Source: Bacteroidota bacterium (GTDB lineage Bacteria > Bacteroidota > Bacteroidia > Bacteroidales > Marinifilaceae). From it: a DNA stretch of 12,003 nt. The notes beneath the pieces are model-generated. The model was not told the origin of the DNA, did no database searches, and saw nothing but the letters and a program-made list of their open reading frames with translations. The position numbers were made by a program, and so were the translations under genes. How positions within the stretch are numbered: the stretch's first letter is position 1; every line of letters starts with the position of its first letter. Location: NCBI GenBank assembly GCA_023400335.1, contig JAEXFF010000359.1, positions 1 through 12,003 on the forward strand. The letters are read 5' to 3'. Shown here one piece after another: positions 1-7,560 of this stretch.

Positions 1-1052
1 ATATAAACCGTTACTCCGGAATACGCATTGATATCGGAATAGGAAACCGTTCCCGCAGAATAATAACCTGGCGTACAGGCTTTATAAATGACACAATTAT
101 TCAGGACAGTGGTAAATTCCTCAAAACGATCCGGATAAAGAGCTTTTATATAATCTCCCAAATCAAAATACAATTTATTCTCTCCGTATCCAAAACGTTG
201 GATACGGTCCAGATCAATGAGTTTTTCCCCATCTACCTGCTCTAATAAAGTACGGGTCATTTCTGTCCATGCTTCCACAGCAGACATCTTAAAAACACTT
301 ACTGTAGCCGAACGTTTCATTCCGCTCTGGTCATTGAAATAATTATAAAAATCCCGGGCAACCGCAAGGACATCGGGCTGCTCCAACATCAAATGGGACA
401 TCATACTTCTGTATACAAATCCCGGAACCAAAACTTCTGCAGGCGAACTGACCAAATAATCCGTCTTCTCTTTTAATTCATAAATTACTTCCGCTCCCGC
501 CATAAAGCAGGCATCTAAAACAATGAAGTCCATCTTTACCGGAATCGCTTCTGCAAAATCCCATAATTCCATATCTGAATCCCCGTCGTTGATGATGGAA
601 TGCGGACTGGCCAGCGTCCCTGAAGGCAGCCAACCGGAAGCATGGGACAAGACGACCAGCCCATACGAATCAGCGGGATAATCCGCCACAATCTCTGTCA
701 AAACCTGACGAAACACTTCCGGACTGGCAGAATTTTGCTCCGCATATTGTTTTACCTGTCTGGCTACAGCCTCCCCGTTTTCCCACACCACCTCGGTCAA
801 ATAAGGTAAACCGTCACCCGAGCTCAACCGCCCCTTCCGGGGATCGGCATATACAAGCAGATGTCCGGGATAGTCTTCTTTCCACCCCTTCCTCAAACTT
901 TCTATTTTCTCGGCATCTTCCCCGCTAAAATTATTATCAACTCCTAAATAAACGATTATTGTCCGGTCAGCATAAACAGGTCCGCCCGAATCGTGATGAC
1001 ACCCCCATAAGGCGCATATTCCTAAAATTCCTATAAAAAAACGAATCCGCAT
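1..1052 (-). CDS. Clostripain-like (peptidase C11) cysteine protease lipoprotein, C-terminus beyond left edge
   Basis: The reading frame is open from the ATG at 1052 down to the left edge, giving 350 residues with no stop, so the C-terminus is missing. The N-terminus is a lipoprotein signal: a short basic MRIR, a hydrophobic stretch and the lipobox LWGC with the acylated cysteine at residue 18. The C11 hallmarks are present: a core strand then LSHASGW with the likely catalytic His137, and VLDACFMAG with the likely catalytic Cys182. C11 enzymes (clostripain, fragipain of Bacteroides fragilis, PmC11 of Parabacteroides merdae) form a His-Cys dyad and cleave after Arg or Lys, often after self-processing. 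From the lipobox I infer membrane anchoring; the residues after Cys18 (HHDSGG) do not show a clear surface-export signal, so periplasmic or surface placement is open. A terminator at 1189-1225 separates it from the upstream mannosidase gene, so it probably has its own promoter. The substrate cannot be read from the sequence. Confidence 0.88.
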   Translation of the reverse strand, partial: MRIRFFIGILGICALWGCHHDSGGPVYADRTIIVYLGVDNNFSGEDAEKIESLRKGWKEDYPGHLLVYADPRKGRLSSGDGLPYLTEVVWENGEAVARQVKQYAEQNSASPEVFRQVLTEIVADYPADSYGLVVLSHASGWLPSGTLASPHSIINDGDSDMELWDFAEAIPVKMDFIVLDACFMAGAEVIYELKEKTDYLVSSPAEVLVPGFVYRSMMSHLMLEQPDVLAVARDFYNYFNDQSGMKRSATVSVFKMSAVEAWTEMTRTLLEQVDGEKLIDLDRIQRFGYGENKLYFDLGDYIKALYPDRFEEFTTVLNNCVIYKACTPGYYSAGTVSYSDINAYSGVTVY

Positions 1053-1128
1053 AATTAAACGTTGAATTAAAGTTCGATTATACGGATTATTTTTTAAATA
1101 TAAAATATAAAATGCCAGTAAAACATAA

Positions 1129-1154
1129 AATAAGGTGAATCATTCACTTTTATT
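1129..1154. promoter_or_regulatory. Interrupted palindrome upstream of the C11 protease gene
   Basis: GTGAAT-C-ATTCAC (1135-1147) is a perfect 6-bp inverted repeat around one central base, and flanking AATAAG and TTTTATT extend the symmetry imperfectly. It lies between the terminator of the mannosidase gene and the protease start. A weak -7-like box (TATATTTA on the minus strand, 1095-1102, seven of eight bases of TAnnTTTG) lies downstream of it, but no TTTG -33 element is correctly spaced. The one-base centre makes a protein-binding site more natural than an RNA hairpin, although a hairpin with stem GTGA/TCAC is possible. Confidence 0.3.
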
Positions 1155-1188
1155 CTTCAAAACATTCGAAAAATCAAAGAAAAAGATG

Positions 1189-1225
1189 AAAAAATAAAAC
1201 CTGGAAAAGTTTTTAAATTTTCCGG
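1189..1225 (-). terminator. Intrinsic terminator after the second GH92 gene
   Basis: Read on the minus strand just after the mannosidase stop, CCGGAAAA (1225-1218) pairs with TTTTCC-A-GG (1208-1200), an 8-bp stem with one bulged A and a 9-nt loop. It is followed immediately by TTTTATTTTTT (1199-1189). Stem plus U-rich tail in the right orientation, 17 nt past the stop codon, fits a rho-independent terminator. The stem is partly AT-rich, so efficiency may be moderate. Confidence 0.6.
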
Positions 1226-1242
1226 ATTTCAGTCCTGCTCTG

Positions 1243-3588
1243 TTATTTTCCGTTAGGCTGATACTTCAATGTCTTTCCCACCCCGGACAAAGAAGCGGGT
1301 ACTGCAGCTGCTGAGACAGCCCGGCGGTAATTCGGTTTCCGGCTCATGACAAAATGCAGCTCAGCTCCTTCCCATATATCCTCGTAAGTAATATAGGATT
1401 TATCATATTTCTTTCCGTTCAGATACATTTCCCGGATATAGACATTTTCGGGCGACCAGTTTTGAGTAGTGACCTTAACCCGTTTTCCGTTGCTCATCCG
1501 CATCTCTACACTTTCGAGGGCAGGAGAACCTATATTATAAATATTACTGGAGGGAGCTGTCGGATAAAATCCCATTGCATTGAAAATATACCAGGCAGAC
1601 ATCTGTCCGCAATCGTCATTTCCGCTTAATGCATCCGGGGTATTCCCATAAAAGGTATCCATAATATAACGTATTTTCTCCTGGCATTTCCAGGGTTGTT
1701 TCAGGTAATTGTACAAGTAAATTACCTGATGGCAAGGTTCATTTCCGTGCCAATACGCTCCAACCCGTCCTTGAATATCGTGAGCACCGGGGATATCGTC
1801 GGGCAATTCCATCACAAACATACTGTCCAAACGTGCCCGGAATAATTTTTCTCCGGCTTCGTTGATATAGCCTTGTACATCGTGAGGAACATACCAGGTA
1901 TATTGCATGGTAAATCCTTCCGTTATATCCCCCCATCCGTTTACAGAGCCAGGTCCTTGATAAGCAATAGGCGCAAATGGTGTACGCCATTTGCCTTCAC
2001 TATCCCTTCCCCGCATATATTTTGTTTCCGGATCGATCAGGTTCTGATAAGCAAGGGAACGATTCAGGAAATATTCATAATCAGCCTGTTTCCTCAATTT
2101 CTTAGCCGCCTGAGCTATACAATAATCGTCATAAGCATATTCCAGCGTTTTGGAGACCGATTCTTTTTCCTTATCGAAAGGAACCCATCCCAACGAAATA
2201 TATTCCGGCAAACAATCGTAATGCGGATTCATAGCTGTGGTTTTCATAGCTTCATAAGCCCGTTCATAATCAAATCCTTTTACATCCTTCACAATTGCAT
2301 CTGCAATAACCGAAACAGCGTGATAACCAATCATGCACCAGGTTTCATTTCCATAAAAGGACCAAACCGGCAACATTTTCTCCACACTTTTATCATAATG
2401 AGCCAACATCGAATGAATTACATCTGCATTAACCTCCCGTTGAACTAAATTGAACAGAGGATGTAAAGCCCGGTAAGTATCCCACAGAGAAAATACGGTA
2501 TAATTGGTAAAACCTTCCGCCTGTCCGATATTTTTATCCAATCCCCGGAATTTTCCATCAGCGTCCTGAAAGAGAAAAGGATGCAGGGCAGCATGATAAA
2601 CCGAAGTATAAAAAGTTTCCAATTGTTTCTGTGAACCTTTGGCAATAAATTTTCCCAGTTCCGCATTCCATTTCTCCTCCCCGCTTCTCTTTAAAGTTTC
2701 AAAAGTATGTCCCTCCAATTCCTTCATATTGAGTAGGGCCCCATCGGTACTGACAGCAGAAACCGCTGTTTTTACATATACTTTTTCCCCGCTTTCCGTT
2801 TTAAACTTCATCCATACCCTCAGCTCTTTTCCCCAGGCTTCCAAATGGCTCCGAAAGCGTTTGGTATTATACACAACCGGAGTCGTATCCTGCATAATCC
2901 CGTATGATTCAAAAGGGCGGGAAAAGACAGCTGTAAAATAAACGTGACGTTCCGGTCCCCAGCCTTTTACCAGTTTATAGCCCGTAAGGGTAGAGTCGTT
3001 CTCAAAACGTATGTTGCTCCACTCACAGCTTTGCCAAAGGGTATGGTTTAAATCGATCAGAATAAAAGCTTCTTCCGATTCCGGATAAGTAAAACAGAAA
3101 ATACCACTCCTCTCCCCGGAAGTCATCTCTGCCTTTACACCGTAATCCAGTAAATCTACCCCATAATAATTGGGAGAAGCCCACTCACGCTGGTGGGAAT
3201 AGCGGGAACGATAACCGGCATCCGGATTTTCGTGCGTACCCGGTGTAAACTTAATTTTTCCGGTACCCGGCATAAAAAGGAAATCCCCCAGATCCGGAAT
3301 TCCCGTTCCGCTCAGATGTGTCAGGCTAAATCCCAACAAAGTATGATGATCATATTTATATCCGGCGGCGGCATCGTAATAATCAAAATCTGTATCCGGA
3401 CTGATCTGTATTCCCCCGAAAGGGAGCTGAGCCCCCGGGTAAACATTTCCGAAACCGGAAGTTCCCACCAGCGGTTTAACGTATTGAATAAGCGGTTGGG
3501 AAGCCGTTTCATTTACAGCCTGCACTCCCTGACCCGTCAACAACAGAATTGACAGCAGGCAACCTATACCATAATGTATTTTTTTCAT
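1243..3588 (-). CDS. Secreted GH92 family exo-alpha-mannosidase (paralog A)
   Basis: This 781-residue protein has the length and motif order of glycoside hydrolase family 92, calcium-dependent inverting exo-alpha-mannosidases that trim alpha-mannose from N-glycans and yeast mannan. A type I signal peptide (hydrophobic core about 8-18, likely cut after VQA24) sends it to the periplasm; there is no lipobox at the right place. The N-terminal beta-sandwich starts with YVKPLVGTSGFGNVYPGA and carries THLSGTGIPDLGD. The catalytic (alpha/alpha)6 part has NYTVFSLWDTYRALHPLF, GNETWCMIGYHAVSV, TEGFTMQYTWYVPHD with Glu557 as probable general acid, HGNEPCHQ (from 614), and SGNDDCGQMSAWYIF with the acidic pair Asp658-Asp659 in the segment expected to supply the base. 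Nothing essential looks missing. It is the last gene of the BSP-GH92-GH92 set and is followed by a terminator. Linkage preference (alpha-1,2, 1,3, 1,4 or 1,6) cannot be assigned reliably from sequence. Confidence 0.95.
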   Translation of the reverse strand: MKKIHYGIGCLLSILLLTGQGVQAVNETASQPLIQYVKPLVGTSGFGNVYPGAQLPFGGIQISPDTDFDYYDAAAGYKYDHHTLLGFSLTHLSGTGIPDLGDFLFMPGTGKIKFTPGTHENPDAGYRSRYSHQREWASPNYYGVDLLDYGVKAEMTSGERSGIFCFTYPESEEAFILIDLNHTLWQSCEWSNIRFENDSTLTGYKLVKGWGPERHVYFTAVFSRPFESYGIMQDTTPVVYNTKRFRSHLEAWGKELRVWMKFKTESGEKVYVKTAVSAVSTDGALLNMKELEGHTFETLKRSGEEKWNAELGKFIAKGSQKQLETFYTSVYHAALHPFLFQDADGKFRGLDKNIGQAEGFTNYTVFSLWDTYRALHPLFNLVQREVNADVIHSMLAHYDKSVEKMLPVWSFYGNETWCMIGYHAVSVIADAIVKDVKGFDYERAYEAMKTTAMNPHYDCLPEYISLGWVPFDKEKESVSKTLEYAYDDYCIAQAAKKLRKQADYEYFLNRSLAYQNLIDPETKYMRGRDSEGKWRTPFAPIAYQGPGSVNGWGDITEGFTMQYTWYVPHDVQGYINEAGEKLFRARLDSMFVMELPDDIPGAHDIQGRVGAYWHGNEPCHQVIYLYNYLKQPWKCQEKIRYIMDTFYGNTPDALSGNDDCGQMSAWYIFNAMGFYPTAPSSNIYNIGSPALESVEMRMSNGKRVKVTTQNWSPENVYIREMYLNGKKYDKSYITYEDIWEGAELHFVMSRKPNYRRAVSAAAVPASLSGVGKTLKYQPNGK

Positions 3589-3751
3589 TTTAATTGTAAT
3601 TATTTCTAAGACTCAAACAAACACCCCTCCGGTTTGGCACAAAAACCAATCCGTACTCCTTTATTCCTTCTCTCAGCGGAATTAAGCCGGCTTCCCCAAA
3701 AGACCTGTCCCCTCCTTCTTTCCCCCTTTCCCATTTAAACACTTCTCCCGC
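3589..3751 (-). other. Purine-rich 163-nt spacer between the two GH92 genes
   Basis: On the coding (minus) strand this spacer is strongly purine-rich, with runs such as GGGAAAGGGGGAAAGAAGG near 3733-3715. It contains the perfect palindrome AAGCCGGCTT (3684-3693) and a small possible hairpin GGTTT/AAACC (arms 3643-3647 and 3631-3635). I found no TAnnTTTG -7 box, so the downstream GH92 is more likely read through from the upstream gene than driven from here. A 42-codon open frame (3734 to 3606, minus) with Arg/Gly-rich content exists but is not supported as a gene. Confidence 0.4.
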
Positions 3752-6088
3752 TTAACGGACATCCCGACTCAATGAATACGGCTTTTGAGATTCGGTAAAA
3801 GTCCGTTTTTTATTGGGACGGCTACTCATTTCGAAATATAATTCTCCTCCCCTTACCAGATCCGCATGCGTTATATAAGCTTTATCATAAGGTTTCCCGT
3901 TCAAACGCACCGACTTTACATACCGATTGGTACTGCTTACGTTTGGCGCCTTAATAACCAATTCATTTCCGTTTTCCAAATGGATTTTCATTTCCCGAAA
4001 ATAAGGAGCACCGAAAACATATTGGTCAGATCCCGGACAAACCGGGTAAAAACCCATAGCACTGAAAATATACCAGGCGGACATTTGCCCGCAATCGTCG
4101 TTTCCACACAATCCGTCTATATTATTGCGGTACATCCGGTCCATGATTTCCCGGATCCGGTACTGGGTTTTCCAAGGCTGGGACGTCCACATATACAAAT
4201 AAGCAATGTGGTGGCTAGGTTCATTTCCATGTACATAATTTCCCATTAGCCCTTCTTCCGTTATATCTTCTGTATTGGCATAATACTTTTCCGGCAGATG
4301 CATAGTAAACAAGGAATCCAAACGCCCGACAAACCGCTTATTTCCTCCCATTGCTTTCATCAAGCCTTCTACATCCTGCGGTACATAGAAAGAATAATTC
4401 CAGGAATTCCCTTCAATAAATCCCTGCCCGTGGGTCTCCAATACGTCAAAATTCATTTTCCATTCCCCTTCAGCGTTTTTAGGGCGTACAAATCCCAGCG
4501 AAGGATCCATCAGGTACTGATAGGCAGCTGCTCTTTTCTTATAAGTAGCTGCAACACCTTTTAGTCCCATTTTTTCAGCCATGTTGTAGATGGCCCAATC
4601 GTCATATCCGTATTCCAGCGTAACAGAAGCTGCACTTCCGCTCTTTTCCAAAGGGACATATCCCAATTCCATATATTCTTTTGTACCGTCCAGATAAGGA
4701 ATAGCAGAACTGCTGACTACTGCTTTTGCAGCTAACTTTTCATCCATCGGGATTCCTTTTATGTATGCATCTGCCACCACCGATACTCCGTGATAACCAA
4801 TCATGCACCAGTTTTCATTTCCCATATGCGACCAGATAGGCAGGGACCCATGTACACTCTGGCTGTAATGGGCCAGCATAGAAGCAATAATGTTCCGGCT
4901 ACGTTCCGGATGCAAAAGATTATACAAAGGATGCAAAGCCCGATAGGTATCCCATACAGAAAATACAGTATAATTGGTAAAACCGTCCGCTTTATGTATT
5001 TCATGATCCAGTCCCCGGTAGGAACCATCGAGATCCATATACACAGAGGGATTGATTAAAGTATGATACACAGAAGAGTATAAATTACATACCTGATCGT
5101 AATCCCCTTCTACCTCAATTTGTCCCAGTTCCGTCTCCCATCTCTGTTCCGCTTCTGCCTTCAGTTGTTCAAAGTTTTTTCCTGCAGCCTCTGCTTTCAG
5201 ATTTGCTAAAGCTCCCGAAGCACTAACAGGAGAAAGGGCCACTTTTACTTCCAACGTTTCTCCTTTCTGTAAATCAAAATCGAAATAAGCCACTACCCGT
5301 CTTCCTCCGATCTCCGGAAAATTATGATAGATATCAAACTTACGCCAAAAACCATTGTATAAGGTTTTCCCCCTTTCTTTGTAACCGTAACTCTTTACAG
5401 GCTTTGAAAAAGTGATCGCAAAATAAGTGTAATTTACACGCGACCAACCGTTTGTAATCCGATAACCTGTCAACAAAGTATCATTTTCTATCCGCAAATT
5501 GGCCCATAACACTTTTCCGTCATAATTGTATATACCATGAATTAAATCCAGGAGAATATGAGCATCTCCTCCCGGAAAAGTATATTTATGGATTCCGACT
5601 CTTTGCGTCGCTGTCATCTCAGCTTTCACCTGATAATCCTCCAGGAAAACAGCATAATACCCGGGATGCGCTTTTTCCGTTTCATGCGAAAAACGGGAAC
5701 GATAACCGGCATCCGGATCCTCAGCCGTACCCGGGTTAAACTTTATTTCTCCCACAACAGGCATCACTAAAATATCTCCCAAGTCTGAATGCCCCGTGCC
5801 ATTGAGATGAGTATGACTAAAACCGACAATCGTTTTATCGTGATACTGATAACCGGCACAATATTCATAAGCCCGGGACTGATAAGCTCCATTTATATTG
5901 TGAGGCACCGTATCTGTATCCGGACTTAACTGTATTAATCCGTTAGGGACACAAGCCCCCGGAAAAGTATGCCCCATCCCGTTGGTTCCCACCAGGGGAT
6001 TTACGTAATCAATTTTCCTTTGAGCCGATATACTGCTCACAGACAATAGAAGCAGCACACACCATAAAAATCCTGATATTCTCATCAT
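3752..6088 (-). CDS. Secreted GH92 family exo-alpha-mannosidase (paralog B)
   Basis: A 778-residue GH92 protein, clearly paralogous to the neighbouring mannosidase but well diverged. The N-terminus (MMRISGFLWCVLLLLSVSS, probable cut after ISA22) is a type I signal peptide, so it is a soluble periplasmic enzyme; the two adjacent ATGs (6088 and 6085) make the exact start uncertain by one codon. Family motifs in order: YVNPLVGTNGMGHTFPGA, THLNGTGHSDLGDILVMP, NYTVFSVWDTYRALHPLY, GNENWCMIGYHGVSVVADA, IEGNSWNYSFYVPQD with Glu559 as probable acid, HGNEPSHH (from 620), and GNDDCGQMSAWYIF with Asp664-Asp665. The acid loop (EGNSWNYSF..PQD) differs from paralog A (EGFTMQYTW..PHD), which suggests different linkage or aglycone preference. 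It starts 9 nt after the BSP gene stop and is almost certainly cotranscribed and translationally close to it. Confidence 0.95.
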   Translation of the reverse strand: MMRISGFLWCVLLLLSVSSISAQRKIDYVNPLVGTNGMGHTFPGACVPNGLIQLSPDTDTVPHNINGAYQSRAYEYCAGYQYHDKTIVGFSHTHLNGTGHSDLGDILVMPVVGEIKFNPGTAEDPDAGYRSRFSHETEKAHPGYYAVFLEDYQVKAEMTATQRVGIHKYTFPGGDAHILLDLIHGIYNYDGKVLWANLRIENDTLLTGYRITNGWSRVNYTYFAITFSKPVKSYGYKERGKTLYNGFWRKFDIYHNFPEIGGRRVVAYFDFDLQKGETLEVKVALSPVSASGALANLKAEAAGKNFEQLKAEAEQRWETELGQIEVEGDYDQVCNLYSSVYHTLINPSVYMDLDGSYRGLDHEIHKADGFTNYTVFSVWDTYRALHPLYNLLHPERSRNIIASMLAHYSQSVHGSLPIWSHMGNENWCMIGYHGVSVVADAYIKGIPMDEKLAAKAVVSSSAIPYLDGTKEYMELGYVPLEKSGSAASVTLEYGYDDWAIYNMAEKMGLKGVAATYKKRAAAYQYLMDPSLGFVRPKNAEGEWKMNFDVLETHGQGFIEGNSWNYSFYVPQDVEGLMKAMGGNKRFVGRLDSLFTMHLPEKYYANTEDITEEGLMGNYVHGNEPSHHIAYLYMWTSQPWKTQYRIREIMDRMYRNNIDGLCGNDDCGQMSAWYIFSAMGFYPVCPGSDQYVFGAPYFREMKIHLENGNELVIKAPNVSSTNRYVKSVRLNGKPYDKAYITHADLVRGGELYFEMSSRPNKKRTFTESQKPYSLSRDVR

Positions 6089-6097
6089 ATAATTATT

Positions 6098-7246
6098 TTA
6101 TAGAGGGTTATTATTTTCTTCAGCCAGCAAAAATGCCTGATACTCCTGCCACATTCCTTCGATACTTTGTTGCTCTCCAAATACATACTTTATAGCACCG
6201 TCAAAACTCCAGGTATCTAAATCCCGCACGGATTGGTGGAATTTCCGGATAGCATCCGGATCTTTCGTTTTCAGCCACTGAATAAAAAAACCGGTCGTCT
6301 TATACCCGTCCATCCAATTCCCTCCCGGTTTCCGTAACGTTTTTATATCAAACAAACCAGCTTCCGTCCTTACGGCATCTGCAATTCCCTCTATACAGGC
6401 CCAAAAAGTCTTATTGGTCCCGTAGCTACCAATATTTTTAGGTTCATGTTGATAAGCATGCGTCAATTCATGGTACAACACCCCCCGGGTTTCATAGTCC
6501 AGTTTATAAAGTGACTCTCCGGCCGACTTTTCAATATGCTGTGTACTGTAGACGATGTGTACAACAGGAGGCTCTCCCCCTTTATAAGATACTCCCTTAA
6601 AGTTTTTCAGGGAATAATCAATCCGCCGCACTTCCGGCATAGGATCGCTGTCCTTAAAATACAATATTTCAGCTACTTTTTGTGTATGGTATTTTACATA
6701 CTCCTCCGGCAATTGTACCAATTGCCTGTAACAGGCACTTCCCCGGGAAGTATCGTCCGCATCGCTGAAAACGACTTGCGGATAGGCAAAATGTTTCCAA
6801 TTTTCTACCGGATTTTCCGTATACATTTTCACCTCCGCCAATGTCACAGTATCTCCCGCCGATACCTTTATTTCCAGCATATACTGTTTATAATCACCCG
6901 GATGCTGCACAGTATACAATTTTTCCTGATAACGGGAACAAAAAAACTGTTCCTGACGCTCGTCTATTACCGTCCAGTTTTTCCCGTCTGCTGAACCTCT
7001 CAATCGCCAGGCCGTAGGATCTTGCTCCGGAAATTCCCCTGAAGACCATATTTTATAGGACAGGACTACACCTTTTCCTTCCGGGTTCAGTAAAAACTGA
7101 TTTTGTGATCCCCACGCCTTACCTACAGTCGTCAAATCCCCATCCTGTAAAGCCATCTCCAGCCTTAATTCCGGTCCTTTACAAGACAAAATCAGGGCAA
7201 GCATAGACAAAAATAAACCCTCGTGTAAAAAAAACTTCGCTTTCAT
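6098..7246 (-). CDS. Lipoprotein with discoidin-like domain and basic secretory protein (BSP) putative metallopeptidase domain
   Basis: A 382-residue protein. Residues 1-22 form a lipoprotein signal (hydrophobic MLALILSC, acylated Cys22). Residues about 28-148 resemble an F5/8 type C (discoidin, CBM32-like) beta-sandwich, shown by DPTAWRLRGSADGKNWTVID, Y..QYMLEIKV and LAEVKMYTE; such domains often bind sugars or cell surfaces. Residues about 160-375 match the BSP family ('peptidase of plants and bacteria'): HELTH (His259, Glu260, His263), a zinc-protease-type HExxH, followed by IEGIADAVR (Glu286) and a C-terminal WSFDGAIKYVFG...MWQEYQAFL typical of the family. Proteolysis by bacterial BSP proteins is inferred from HExxH and is poorly proven. 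It is first in the transcription unit, 9 nt ahead of GH92 paralog B, with a promoter about 240-275 nt upstream. The context suggests a role on mannosylated proteins. Whether it faces the periplasm or the outside is unclear; no acidic export signal follows Cys22. Confidence 0.87.
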   Translation of the reverse strand: MKAKFFLHEGLFLSMLALILSCKGPELRLEMALQDGDLTTVGKAWGSQNQFLLNPEGKGVVLSYKIWSSGEFPEQDPTAWRLRGSADGKNWTVIDERQEQFFCSRYQEKLYTVQHPGDYKQYMLEIKVSAGDTVTLAEVKMYTENPVENWKHFAYPQVVFSDADDTSRGSACYRQLVQLPEEYVKYHTQKVAEILYFKDSDPMPEVRRIDYSLKNFKGVSYKGGEPPVVHIVYSTQHIEKSAGESLYKLDYETRGVLYHELTHAYQHEPKNIGSYGTNKTFWACIEGIADAVRTEAGLFDIKTLRKPGGNWMDGYKTTGFFIQWLKTKDPDAIRKFHQSVRDLDTWSFDGAIKYVFGEQQSIEGMWQEYQAFLLAEENNNPL

Positions 7247-7287
7247 ATCTATATTTATTTCAAAACACCGTCTCTAAAAGCCCTGTA

Positions 7288-7333
7288 GCCGGAATTATTA
7301 CTAAACCTCAGGACGCTTTTAAAACATTCCGGC
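7288..7333 (-). other. Stem-loop in the long leader of the BSP-GH92 mRNA
   Basis: GCCGGAAT (7288-7295) and ATTCCGGC (7326-7333) are exact inverted complements, giving an 8-bp GC-rich stem closing a 30-nt loop, about 41 nt upstream of the BSP start codon. If transcription starts at the promoter at 7490-7523 the stem lies in the 5' leader (about 240 nt) of the mRNA. No known riboswitch pattern is recognised. It could affect translation or stability, or be incidental. Confidence 0.35.
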
Positions 7334-7489
7334 AAACCCTTTAACTCTTTCTCTTCCAAACTGTTCTTCTCCGCCTGCTTTCCCTACTGTAAAATAAAAT
7401 CCGTTTTTATTTCTCTGACAGTTATATCATTCTTTACCACTCTCTCTGCACTTCCACACCTTCGGCATATCTTTCCCCGCCAACATTTG

Positions 7490-7523
7490 CAAAATTAACA
7501 TTAATCTTATAATTTAAAGCAAA
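7490..7523 (-). promoter_or_regulatory. Bacteroidetes-type promoter for the BSP-GH92 genes
   Basis: On the minus strand a TTTG (7523-7520) is followed after 22 nt by TAATTTTG (7497-7490), a perfect match to the -7 consensus TAnnTTTG recognised by the Bacteroidetes primary sigma factor. The spacing is slightly longer than the usual 19-21 nt. Transcription would start near 7484, leaving a leader of about 240 nt before the BSP start codon. This is the best promoter seen in the 724-nt intergenic region. Confidence 0.5.
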
Positions 7524-7540
7524 AGCTTTGTTATTTGCCG

Positions 7541-7560
7541 GATAGTATGGCCACGCTATC
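7541..7560. promoter_or_regulatory. Imperfect 20-bp palindrome upstream of the BSP promoter
   Basis: GATAGTATGGCCACGCTATC equals its own reverse complement at 16 of 20 positions (GATAG and CTATC outer arms, TGGCCA centre). It is centred about 65 bp upstream of the predicted start of BSP-GH92 transcription, where activator sites commonly lie. No regulator gene is in the window, so its partner is unknown. Confidence 0.35.

Noticed and set aside
1873..2448. A 191-codon open frame on the plus strand
   Set aside because: It lies wholly antisense to GH92 paralog A, shows no recognisable domain, and has an arbitrary hydrophobic/basic composition; it is a shadow of the real gene.
6536..6994. A 152-codon open frame on the plus strand
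   Set aside because: Antisense to the BSP lipoprotein gene, whose domains and signal peptide are clear; no family features in the antisense frame.
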